From JAGIBJ01 sp032119795 (GTDB taxonomy: Bacteria > Actinomycetota > Thermoleophilia > Solirubrobacterales > Solirubrobacteraceae): a DNA stretch of 64,000 nucleotides. This document shows, in pieces, positions 25,731-33,345 of the stretch. The DNA lies in contig JAUMFO010000024.1 in assembly GCA_032119795.1 (NCBI GenBank), forward strand, positions 1-64,000. The letters run 5' to 3'. Position 1 is the stretch's first letter; each line of letters starts with the position of its first letter. Under the pieces are notes generated by a model. The model saw only the letters and a program-made list of their open reading frames with translations. It searched no databases and was not told the DNA's origin. Position numbers and translations under genes: made by a program.

Positions 25731-25979
25731 CAGAAAGAAAACACGTCGGGTGGGGGAAGACGCAAGGGGCTCGCCGCAGACGAACTCCCGCACCCTCCTT
25801 CTTCGACGACCAGACGCGCGACCTTTACCCAAGCGGACGCAGCGCAACCCTTTCCGAACGACCGTCAAGAGGTATGGCTTCATGCCACCCGCTCAGTTCG
25901 ACCAAATACCGGTCGATAGCCCAGTCAACGGCCAGCCCACTCGGCCTGCCCACTGCTCCTCTGCCCCTTAGGACACCGC

Positions 25980-26714
25980 GTGGCACTCCCCCGCCCCCTC
26001 ATCTCCGCCGTACTCGCCGGCGCCAGCTCCCTGGCGCTCGCCGCCCCCGCCCAGGCTGGGACCGGCACGTCGCTGCGCGTCTGGGGCGACGCGCTGAAGG
26101 CCACCGTGACGAAGCAGCTCGATCCCAAGACGTCGGTGATCAAGACGGACCTGATGACCACCCTCAAGAACGTCGGCGCGCTCGTCGCACCACAGGCCGA
26201 CGCCGCTTGCGCCACCCAAGAGACCAGCAAACCCTTTGCGCCCTGGCGCGACAACGCTGATTACGTCCCGGCGCCCAACGGCGGGTTCGAGCAGGGCCTC
26301 GACACCTGGCTGGCGTTCGGTCGCGTGGCCATCAACGAGGAGAACAACCCGTTCTTCATCTCCGGCCGCCCAGCCGACGCCAAATCGGTCACGCTCGGCG
26401 ACGGCAGCTCGATTGCCTCCGCCTCATTCTGCGGCGGACTCGCGTACCCGACCGTGCGGATGATGGCGCGCTCGGCGAGCGGCAAGCCTGCCAAAGCCGC
26501 CGTGACGATCCGCTACACGGGCCGCGACGGCCTCATCGGCGCCCTGCCGCTGGGGACGATCACCGCCGGCTCGGCCTGGAGCCCGAGCGAGATCACGCTC
26601 ACCGCATCGGGCTTGCCCCTGCTGACGGGCACCAAGCTCGGACTGACGATCACCGCCACCAGCGGCTCGATCGTCCTCGACGACGTCTACATCGACCCGC
26701 TTCGTCGCGCCTGA
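25980..26714 (+). CDS. Secreted protein with jelly-roll (carbohydrate-binding-like) domain
   Basis: Signal peptide with cleavage near AQA-GTG, then a short linker and a beta-sandwich-like domain. NGGFEQGLDTWLAFG is the typical opening of CBM-like jelly-roll modules, and SGSIVLDDVYIDPL a typical end; GWxxxG-like loops lie between. There is no catalytic domain. The TTG/GTG-like start at 25980 is unusual (GTG GCA); the tandem C-rich-loop hairpins begin 18 bases after its stop, so they are probably its 3' UTR. Ligand unknown. Confidence 0.75.
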   Translation: MALPRPLISAVLAGASSLALAAPAQAGTGTSLRVWGDALKATVTKQLDPKTSVIKTDLMTTLKNVGALVAPQADAACATQETSKPFAPWRDNADYVPAPNGGFEQGLDTWLAFGRVAINEENNPFFISGRPADAKSVTLGDGSSIASASFCGGLAYPTVRMMARSASGKPAKAAVTIRYTGRDGLIGALPLGTITAGSAWSPSEITLTASGLPLLTGTKLGLTITATSGSIVLDDVYIDPLRRA

Positions 26715-26731
26715 AACAGGCCGACCCCCTT

Positions 26732-26839
26732 CGGGCTTCCCCTGGCCCGTCGATCCACTCAGGCCTCCCCTGGCCTGAGCTCTCCCCGAGTCTCCCCTGA
26801 CTCGGAGCCGACGGGCCGCTCATCCCCTGAGCGGCCCGT
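26732..26839 (+). ncRNA. Array of four hairpins with C-rich TCCCCT loops (candidate regulatory RNA)
   Basis: Four adjacent stem-loops share the loop sequence TCCCC(T): stem CGGGCT/GGCCCG at 26732-26749; CTCAGGCC/GGCCTGAG at 26758-26779; CCGAGTC/GACTCGG at 26786-26805; ACGGGCCGCTCA/TGAGCGGCCCGT at 26811-26839. Stem sequences differ while loops are constant, a sign of selection on structure and loop. A weaker CCGA/TCGG stem with a CCCCCT loop precedes them at 26721-26734. C-rich loops are the hallmark of actinobacterial 6C RNA and other sRNAs that bind G-rich ribosome sites. The strong last stem may terminate transcription. Confidence 0.65.
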
Positions 26840-26882
26840 GGTCGTTGCCATGCGGCCGTGAAGCTGGTCGCCTCAACGCAAA

Positions 26883-26929
26883 TCAGGCCCCTGGCTTGCG
26901 CTCAACACGAGCGAAAACCAGGGGCCTGA
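26883..26929 (-). terminator. Hairpin downstream of tRNA-Ser
   Basis: TCAGGCCCCTGG (26883-26894) pairs perfectly with 26918-26929, with an inner CGCTC/GAGCG stem in the loop. On the minus strand it lies 16 bases past the tRNA-Ser 3' end and is followed by TTTG. Confidence 0.65.
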
Positions 26930-26945
26930 CGGCTACTGCAACAAA

Positions 26946-27031
26946 GGAGAGAGGGGGATTCGAACCCCCGAGCGAGTTGCCCCGCTACATGATTTCCAAT
27001 CATGCCCGTTCAGCCACTCCGGCACCTCTCC
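26946..27031 (-). tRNA. tRNA-Ser (anticodon GGA)
   Basis: Class II tRNA on the minus strand: acceptor GGAGAGG with TCTCTCC, anticodon stem CATGA/TCATG with loop TTGGAAA (anticodon GGA, reading UCC/UCU), a long variable arm (GCGGGGCAACTCGC region), T-arm GGGGG-TTCGAAT-CCCCC. CCA is not encoded. The base after the acceptor reads T on the minus strand, an unusual discriminator for tRNA-Ser. Confidence 0.93.
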
Positions 27032-27188
27032 AGGCAGGCGCACAGGTTAGCGACCTGGGCGTGCCGACGACCCGCGCCTCGCTGCGCGCCGGGGGCGGTG
27101 ACCAACCAGGCAGCTCAGGCCGTCTGCCAGCCATCTGCTGGCAAGCGCCTTCACTCGGCCCCCGCGGCGCTGGTACGGTCGCCGTGAG

Positions 27189-27833
27189 ATGGCAACGCCA
27201 GCCACACAACCATCGGGTCGCCGCTACGGCGGGCGCACCGCAGAGGAGCGCCAGCAGGAGCGCCGCGAGCAGCTGATCGACGCGGGCGTCGAGCTCTTCG
27301 GCACCGTCGGATTCGGCGGCACGTCGATCCGCGCCGTCCTGCGCGAAAGCGGCCTAGCCGAGCGGTACTTCTACGAGAACTTCGACTCGCTCGAGGCGCT
27401 GCTCGTCGGCGTCCACGAGCACATCCACTCGATCGTGGTCGCGCAGGTGATGGATGCCACCGACGCCGCGGGGACCGACGTGGAGGCCCGCGCACGCGCC
27501 GGCCTGCGCGCCTTCGTGGAGACCATCACCACCGATCCGCGGTGGGTCCGGATCAAACTCCAGGAACTCGGCGGCAGCGCCGGTGAGGAGGTCCGACAGT
27601 TCCGTCGCCGCGCGATGAACCGCTACGCCACCCTCCTCGTGGCCTACGGTCCGATGGACGCAGCCGTCGCGCGCGGGCTCCGGCCTCAGGCCCTCGCATT
27701 GTCGGTCCTGGCGGCGGTCGAGTCGCTGCTCGACGCCTGGGCCGCCGGCGAACTCGACCTCACCATCGACGGCCTCATCGATCACGCGGTGGTCGTGATC
27801 AAGGGCACCGTCACCGAACTGGAGCGGACATGA
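27189..27833 (+). CDS. TetR family regulator of the adjacent P450
   Basis: TetR domain: RREQLIDAGVELFGTVGFGGTSIRAVLRESGLAERYFYENFDSLEALL, with the recognition-helix pattern ending in YFYENF. TACGGT lies nine bases before ATG 27189. Its stop overlaps the P450 start by four bases (ATGA at 27830), so the two are co-translated; control of the P450 or of its substrate pathway is inferred from this coupling. Confidence 0.85.
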   Translation: MATPATQPSGRRYGGRTAEERQQERREQLIDAGVELFGTVGFGGTSIRAVLRESGLAERYFYENFDSLEALLVGVHEHIHSIVVAQVMDATDAAGTDVEARARAGLRAFVETITTDPRWVRIKLQELGGSAGEEVRQFRRRAMNRYATLLVAYGPMDAAVARGLRPQALALSVLAAVESLLDAWAAGELDLTIDGLIDHAVVVIKGTVTELERT

Positions 27834-29194
27834 CCCAGACGCCCACCCAGCAGGCGCGCGGCGAGTACCCGGCGGCGCCGCGCCGCAGCGACGAGCTGCC
27901 GCCGAACCTCGGCCTCAGCGGCGTGCGGATGACCAAGCGCTGGATCACCAGCCAGGCCGAGACGATCCTCGAGCTGCACGAGCGCTTCGGAGACATCGCG
28001 AGCCTCGAGTTCGCCGGCGGCCGCGGCGGCGTTCTCACCCGGGCCCCGGCCGACATTGAGAAGCTTTTCAAAGCGCCACCGAAGCAAGTGCCGGTCGCGA
28101 CGGCCGGCAGCCCGATCGGTCCGTTCGTCGGCGAGCACTCCCTGCTCACCCTCAACGGCAGCCGGCACCTGCGCCACCGCAAACTGCTGCTGCCGCCGTT
28201 CCACGGTGATCGCATGCGGGCCTACACGGAAGACATTCGCAAGATCGCCGCCGACGAGATCGCCACGTGGCATCCGGGTACGACGATGAAGCTGCAGCCG
28301 CGGATGCAGGCCATCACGCTCGAGGTGATCCTGCAGATCGTCTTCGGCGTCGACGACACCACCCGCCACGACGCGCTGCGCACCTCGATCGTGCGACTGC
28401 TGACGCTGAGCGGCAACCGCTGGGTGATCGCGCCAACCTTCATCGTCGCGGTGCGCTCCGGGCGACTCTTTGGCCCGATCGGGCAGGTCGCCAGAGAGGT
28501 CGACCGCCTGATCTACCGCGAGATCGAGCTGCGGCGCCGAGCGCCCGATCTGGCCACCCGAGGCGACGTGCTCTCGATGCTGCTCACCGCACGCGACGAG
28601 GATGGCGAGGCGCTCACCGAGCAGGAGCTTCGAGACGAGCTCGTGACCCTCCTCTTCGCTGGGCACGAGACCACCGCCACCGCACTCTCGTGGACGTTCG
28701 AGCGGCTGCTCAGAAACCCGGACGTCTTGGCCCGCGCCGTGGAGGCCGCCGAAGGCGACGACCCAGACGGCTTCCTCGACGCCACGTGGCAGGAGACGCT
28801 GCGCCTGCGGCCGGTCGTCCCAGCGACGGCGCGCATGCTCCAGTCACCGATGGAGCTCAGCGGCTATGAACTCCAAGCCGACCAGCTAGTGATCATCAGC
28901 ATCCTGGGCGCGTGCCGACACCCCGATCGCTACGAGCAGCCGGACGTGTTCAACCCCGAGCGGTTCATCGGCGGCAAGACCGACGCCTACGCGTGGATCC
29001 CGTTTGGCGGCGGCGTGCGCCGCTGCGTCGGGGCGGCCTTTGCGAATCTTGAGGGCCGCGAGGTGATGCGCGAGGTGCTGCGCCGCACCCGCCTCGAAGC
29101 CGCCGACCCGGCCGACGAGCGCATGCGTCGCCGCAACGTGACGCTCGTGCCCGAGCAGGGCGCGCTCGTCCGCGTGATCCGGGTCGACCGCTAG
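27830..29194 (+). CDS. Cytochrome P450, 454 aa
   Basis: Heme monooxygenase. Landmarks: I-helix AGHETTATALSW, K-helix ExxR in ETLRLRP, PERF motif FNPERFIGG, and heme loop PFGGGVRRCVGAAFANLEGRE with the Cys ligand. Residues 1-40 are not hydrophobic, so it is cytosolic and needs a separate ferredoxin/reductase, none of which is adjacent. The long, CYP4/CYP102-like organisation with HGDRMRAY in the C-helix region differs from short actinobacterial P450s. It resembles the second P450 at 31930. Substrate unknown, fatty acid or hydrocarbon plausible. Confidence 0.93.
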   Translation: MTQTPTQQARGEYPAAPRRSDELPPNLGLSGVRMTKRWITSQAETILELHERFGDIASLEFAGGRGGVLTRAPADIEKLFKAPPKQVPVATAGSPIGPFVGEHSLLTLNGSRHLRHRKLLLPPFHGDRMRAYTEDIRKIAADEIATWHPGTTMKLQPRMQAITLEVILQIVFGVDDTTRHDALRTSIVRLLTLSGNRWVIAPTFIVAVRSGRLFGPIGQVAREVDRLIYREIELRRRAPDLATRGDVLSMLLTARDEDGEALTEQELRDELVTLLFAGHETTATALSWTFERLLRNPDVLARAVEAAEGDDPDGFLDATWQETLRLRPVVPATARMLQSPMELSGYELQADQLVIISILGACRHPDRYEQPDVFNPERFIGGKTDAYAWIPFGGGVRRCVGAAFANLEGREVMREVLRRTRLEAADPADERMRRRNVTLVPEQGALVRVIRVDR

Positions 29195-29208
29195 ACGAGC
29201 TGGGCGGG

Positions 29209-29228
29209 CGCCCGCCGGCAGGCGGGCG
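29209..29228. terminator. GC hairpin between convergent genes
   Basis: CGCCCGCC/GGCGGGCG, an 8-bp perfect stem with loop GGCA, between the P450 stop at 29194 and the aminopeptidase stop at 29242. Confidence 0.65.
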
Positions 29229-29241
29229 GTTCCGCGTCGCC

Positions 29242-30435
29242 CTAGATCTGCCACTCCCCGGCGATGAGCACCGGGATCTCGTCGCCGCTCGCGGTGCGGC
29301 CGGTGACGCTGATCTCGGGCGAGCCGAGCATCACGTCGATGTGGATCTGCGAGGAGTTGATCTTGCCGCGGTCAGCTTCACCGGCCGTCATCGCGTAGGC
29401 CGAGCCAAACGCAATGTGGCTGGCGGCGTTCTCGTCGAGCAGCGTGTCGTAGAACACCGTGCCGAGCGGACCGATCCTCCCGGCGCCGTCGACCAACGCG
29501 ACCTCGCCAAGACGGGCGGCACCGTCGTCGCGCTTGAGGTACTCCTTGAGCACGTCGCCGTGCTCCTCGGAGGTGACCTCGACGGCCACGCCGTTCTCAA
29601 AGCGGACGACCAAACCGGTGATCGAGGAGCCGCCGAGCACCAGCGGACGCGTCATGCGGGCCGTGCCGCTCGTCCGCGCCGGATCGGGCGCGGTGAAGAT
29701 CTCCTCCGACGGCAGGTTCGGTGCATGGTCGATCCCGCCGACCGTCTGCATCTGCGCAGCAATCCACTTGCTCGACGGCAGGAGGCCGACGGTCAGCTCG
29801 GTCCCCGGGCCACTGAAGTGCAGGCTGTCGAGCCGCAAGGCAGTCAGACGCTCGGCAACGGCCGAGAGGTGGCCAAAGCGCAGCTTCCACGCCGCAACCG
29901 GATCGGTCTCGTCGAGTCGGAGCACATGCAGCAGCTGCTCCCAGAGCTTGTCGAGGGCGTCGGCCGGGGAGAGATCAGGAAAGACGAGTTCAGCCCAGGG
30001 CGCCGTCGGGCAGGGGATCGCCGACCAGTTCGTGGTCTGGTCGTTGACGACCTTGACGGCCTCAGGCACGAACGGGAGCGGGTCCTTGCCGATGCGAACC
30101 GGATCCAGATCTCCGAGGAGTCCCGGCGCCGCCGGGCCAGTCAGGCCGATCCGCGCGGCGCGCAGCTCGCCCAGCTCCAGGATGCGCTGACCGATCCACG
30201 GCGGGACGTAGTCGAGGGTGTCCTCTTCGGCGTAGAGCACCCGCGCACGCTTGATGTGGGGATCAAACCAGCTGACGTCGACAAACTTCGCGCCCGCACG
30301 GTAGGCCTCGGCGGCGATCGCTCGGACGACCTCCTCCTTGCCGGGCTCACAGGAGATCGCCACGACCTGCCCGGGCTGCACGTTGGCTCCGAAGCGGACA
30401 GCAAGGGCGGCGAAACGGTCGAGGTCTGGCGTCAT
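29242..30435 (-). CDS. M29 family metallo-aminopeptidase
   Basis: Cytoplasmic zinc/cobalt aminopeptidase of the thermophilic AmpS/PepS group. Conserved stretches are NVQPGQVVAISCEP near the start, GTELTVGLLP, the metal-site region NLPSEEIFTAPD, GxVxxPxP-like positions around RPLVLGGSSITGLVVRFENG, and HIAFGSAY ... SQIHIDVMLGS at the end holding His and Asp ligands. ATG 30435 is used, with TATGTT eight bases upstream; GTG 30438 would add one residue. Single gene, no operon partners. Confidence 0.88.
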   Translation of the reverse strand: MTPDLDRFAALAVRFGANVQPGQVVAISCEPGKEEVVRAIAAEAYRAGAKFVDVSWFDPHIKRARVLYAEEDTLDYVPPWIGQRILELGELRAARIGLTGPAAPGLLGDLDPVRIGKDPLPFVPEAVKVVNDQTTNWSAIPCPTAPWAELVFPDLSPADALDKLWEQLLHVLRLDETDPVAAWKLRFGHLSAVAERLTALRLDSLHFSGPGTELTVGLLPSSKWIAAQMQTVGGIDHAPNLPSEEIFTAPDPARTSGTARMTRPLVLGGSSITGLVVRFENGVAVEVTSEEHGDVLKEYLKRDDGAARLGEVALVDGAGRIGPLGTVFYDTLLDENAASHIAFGSAYAMTAGEADRGKINSSQIHIDVMLGSPEISVTGRTASGDEIPVLIAGEWQI

Positions 30436-30528
30436 CACGCCGGAACATAACTGGCGACGCGGCCCGACCGGTGCCGTCCTGCACCGCCGAGACCACGTTC
30501 AGCCGCACGAGCAGGCAAACTTGAGCGG

Positions 30529-31401
30529 GTGAGCACCGAGTCTCAGTCCGTTGCCGCGCCGGCAATGCGCCCCATCATCTGGCGCGGTTACCCGCTGCAT
30601 TTCGTGATCCCTGCGGCCGTCGGGCTGGTCGGGCTGCTGCTCCTGCTCGCCGGCGGCGCGGCGGCGTTCTTCGGCGGCTGGTGGCTAGCGACCGCCTTCC
30701 CGATCGCCATCGGCGGCCTGTTCCGCGACGAGCGCCTCGTGGGCGTGCCGCTCGTGTTTTGGGCGCTCTGGCTGATCGTCGGCGCACTCGCCGGCCCGAA
30801 TGCCGCGCTGGCGAACACTCCCGTGCTCGTCGCGGCGGCGCTCGCTGCCCTCGGGGCCGGAGCCGTCTACGTCGCGCAGCGTGCGGTCTTCCCCGCCACC
30901 GACCCCGAAACGCTGGAGGCCATCGTCCGCCAGCCACGCGCCCTGCCCACCCTCGAAGACGCCGCCGAGCGCGCGCCGGGTGTGGAGCCGCTGCCGGTCG
31001 ACGACCACGAGGACCTCGATCCGGCGCTGGCCCAAACGATCGAGGTTGCGGAGGAGGCCGAGCCCGAAGCCGACGCCGAAGCTGGGCCGGAGCCCGAAGC
31101 CGACGCCGAAGCTGCTCCGGAGCCCGAAGCCGATGAGCCCGAAGCAGAGGAACCCGAAGCCGACGAGCCCGAAGCAGAGGAACCCGAAGCCGACGAGCCC
31201 GAAGCCGACGAGCCCGAAGCCGACGAGCCCAAACCGGAGGCCGCCGCCAAGCCGGAGCCGGACGAGCCGTTCGACACGCTCGACCAAGGCCAGCACGTCG
31301 AGGAGTTCCCAGCGATCACCGAGGAAGACCTCGCCAAGGCGCAGGCGCAGGCGCCACTTCCCGCGGCGACGCGCGCCGGGCGACGGCGCGAGGCCAGCTA
31401 A
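30529..31401 (+). CDS. Membrane protein with acidic PEADE-repeat tail
   Basis: Three to four transmembrane segments occupy residues 25-115. The remaining 170 residues are a very acidic, disordered-looking tail with PEAD/PEAEE units (about residues 180-240). Such tails may act as wall spacers or bind cations. No family recognised. GTG 30529 start. The repetitive tail is encoded by near-identical 15-bp units (31066-31230), so its length may vary among strains. Confidence 0.75.
   Translation: MSTESQSVAAPAMRPIIWRGYPLHFVIPAAVGLVGLLLLLAGGAAAFFGGWWLATAFPIAIGGLFRDERLVGVPLVFWALWLIVGALAGPNAALANTPVLVAAALAALGAGAVYVAQRAVFPATDPETLEAIVRQPRALPTLEDAAERAPGVEPLPVDDHEDLDPALAQTIEVAEEAEPEADAEAGPEPEADAEAAPEPEADEPEAEEPEADEPEAEEPEADEPEADEPEADEPKPEAAAKPEPDEPFDTLDQGQHVEEFPAITEEDLAKAQAQAPLPAATRAGRRREAS
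31066..31230 (+). repeat. In-frame 15-bp coding repeats (PEADE units)
   Basis: Units close to GAGCCCGAAGCCGAC recur with small variants across 165 bases, encoding P-E-A-D/E-E blocks. Keeping frame, the array could expand or contract by slippage. Confidence 0.8.
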
Positions 31402-31417
31402 CGCACGTGGGACGGCG

Positions 31418-31933
31418 TCAGGGCGCTGGCGTCGACGGCGTAGTGCCGGCCAGTTTGCCGTCGATCTCGGCCCGCAACTGTGCCTCGCGAGTGGAGTAGG
31501 CCTGCACCTCTCCGCTGAGCTCTTGGGCGAGCGTCGCCAGCGCGCGCTGGCCCGTCGCCGCGTCAAAGCGCGTGGCAAGCCCATCCAGCCGATCGGCGGT
31601 GTCGCGGTAGAGCGCAATCAGCGCCCGGTGCTGGCTCGCCACCGCCGACGGCGGCGCTGCACCAGCGAGTTCGTCGGCGGCACCGCGGATCGCCGCCGCG
31701 TAGGCGCGGGTCGTCTCGGCAGCCGCACCCGCGTCGCGGTAGTCGGCGCCTTTGCTCGTGGCTGCGATCTCCGCCCGCGTGGACTCCGTGACCGCCGAGA
31801 CCTCGGCGGCGTAGGCGCGGGCCGCCTGCGCACCGTCTGCCGCGCCGTCGCTGCGACCGCAACCGGCGAGGACCAGCGAACCGACGATCAACGACACGGG
31901 CAGCGCGCTGGTGCGCCACCGACCAGCGATCAC
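31418..31933 (-). CDS. Lipoprotein, helical, 171 aa
   Basis: Signal peptide with lipobox LAGC; the mature part is almost wholly alpha-helical and Ala-rich with heptad-like spacing (AYAAEVSAVTESTRAEIAAT ... LDGLATRFDAATGQRAL). GTG 31933 overlaps the P450 stop as GTGA, so it is translated from the P450 mRNA. No known family; it may be an envelope partner of the P450 pathway. Confidence 0.72.
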   Translation of the reverse strand: MIAGRWRTSALPVSLIVGSLVLAGCGRSDGAADGAQAARAYAAEVSAVTESTRAEIAATSKGADYRDAGAAAETTRAYAAAIRGAADELAGAAPPSAVASQHRALIALYRDTADRLDGLATRFDAATGQRALATLAQELSGEVQAYSTREAQLRAEIDGKLAGTTPSTPAP

Positions 31934-33306
31934 CGCACCTCGGAGCGCGGGAATGCATCCGGCGGCGCCGTCCGGAGCATCCGGCGACGCGGCGCGCGGA
32001 CCGCCCCACCCTCGGACGGCGTCAGCACCATCGTCTTGCGCCGCTGCACCTCTGCCGGCTCGCGCACCGGCTCCAGGCGTCGATCGGCGAGCAGCGCCGA
32101 GAGCACGATCCTCATCTCCAGCAGTGCGAAGCTTGCGCCCAGGCAGCGCCGCACGCCGCCGCCGAAGGGCGTCCATTCGTAGGTGCCGGGGGCGCCGTCG
32201 CCAAGAAACCGCTCGGGCCGAAACTCCTCGGGATCGGGATAGATATCTGGCCGACGGTGCAGCGCCATCGTCGCGCCGCCGACGAACATTCCTGGCTCGA
32301 AGTCATAACCCCCGACCTGCACCGGCTGCTGCACCTCGCGCATGAAGATCGGGAGCGCCGGGCGGGCGCGGAGCGTCTCGCGGATCGTCGCGTCGATCAG
32401 AGCAAAACGCCCGTCGAGCGCCTCGACCGCAAGCCGCTCCTGCAACTCTGGGTGGCGCGCGATCCGCTCGACGGCCCAAGCCAGCGACGTGGCGGTCGTC
32501 TCATGGCCGGCCACCAGCAGGGTGATGAGCTGGTCGCGGATGAGCGGCCCGGGGAGCGGCTCGCCGTCCTCCTGGCGAGCCTGCAGCAGTAGCGACAGCA
32601 CGTCGCCGTGGTCGGCCTCGTCCGCACTGGCGCGGCGCGCGTCGATCTCGGCCTCCAGCAACTGCCCAAGCGCCTCGCGGGCCCCCAACACCTTCCGTAG
32701 CGCGCCCGTGTGCTCCTGCGGGGGCTTGCCGGTGATCGTCGACCGCACGCCGACGCTCACCATCAGCCACCGGCTCCCGCCGGCGTCGAGCAAGGCACGG
32801 ACAGCCTCGCGCACGTCGGCACGACGCTTTTGGTCCTCGATCCCAAAGACGACGCGCACGATGATGTCGAGCGTGATCGACTGCATGCGCGGCAGCGCGG
32901 TGACGGTGCCTTCCAGCGGCCACCGAGCAATCCCCGCCTCGGCGATCTGCCGCATCGAGTGCTCGTAGGTCCGCATCCGCGCGCCATGTAGCGGCGGCAG
33001 CTGCAACCGGCGCATCGCCAGGTGGTCCTCACCGTCGAGCACCAGCACCGACGCGTTGCCGACCAGCGGCGCGAGGATTCCGTTGGCCTTGCCGGCCGCC
33101 ATCACGTCGGCCGGCTGCGCCACCAGCTCTTTGATCAGCGCCGGGCTGGTGAAGAGCGTGAACTGCGCCCCAAACATGCGCAGCGTAAACGCGTCGCCGT
33201 AGGCGCCGGTGCAGTGGTCGAGCAGCTCTTGCGGCCGCCGGATCCAGCCAACCGTCTGCCGGAGCGGGTGCCACGGCAGTCCCGGGGGGCGACTCGCGCT
33301 TGCCAC
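31930..33306 (-). CDS. Cytochrome P450, 458 aa
   Basis: I-helix AGHETTATSLAW, ExxR in ETLRARP, RPERFLG and heme loop PFGGGVRRCLGASFALLEMR identify a complete P450. It is similar in layout to the P450 at 27830 (same LPPLHGARMR C-helix region), so the two are likely paralogs. GTG 33306 follows TACACT by seven bases; TTG 33330 is less likely. It is the first gene of a two-gene unit with the lipoprotein. No ferredoxin adjacent. Confidence 0.92.
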   Translation of the reverse strand: MASASRPPGLPWHPLRQTVGWIRRPQELLDHCTGAYGDAFTLRMFGAQFTLFTSPALIKELVAQPADVMAAGKANGILAPLVGNASVLVLDGEDHLAMRRLQLPPLHGARMRTYEHSMRQIAEAGIARWPLEGTVTALPRMQSITLDIIVRVVFGIEDQKRRADVREAVRALLDAGGSRWLMVSVGVRSTITGKPPQEHTGALRKVLGAREALGQLLEAEIDARRASADEADHGDVLSLLLQARQEDGEPLPGPLIRDQLITLLVAGHETTATSLAWAVERIARHPELQERLAVEALDGRFALIDATIRETLRARPALPIFMREVQQPVQVGGYDFEPGMFVGGATMALHRRPDIYPDPEEFRPERFLGDGAPGTYEWTPFGGGVRRCLGASFALLEMRIVLSALLADRRLEPVREPAEVQRRKTMVLTPSEGGAVRAPRRRMLRTAPPDAFPRSEVR

Positions 33307-33345
33307 GCCCCGAAGTGTAGAGCGCGGCAAGCGGTCGGGCCGGCG

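Noticed and set aside
24161..25883. Possible c-di-GMP riboswitch upstream of HD-GYP genes
   Set aside because: I looked for the GEMM consensus on the minus strand and did not see the conserved stems or tetraloop receptor.
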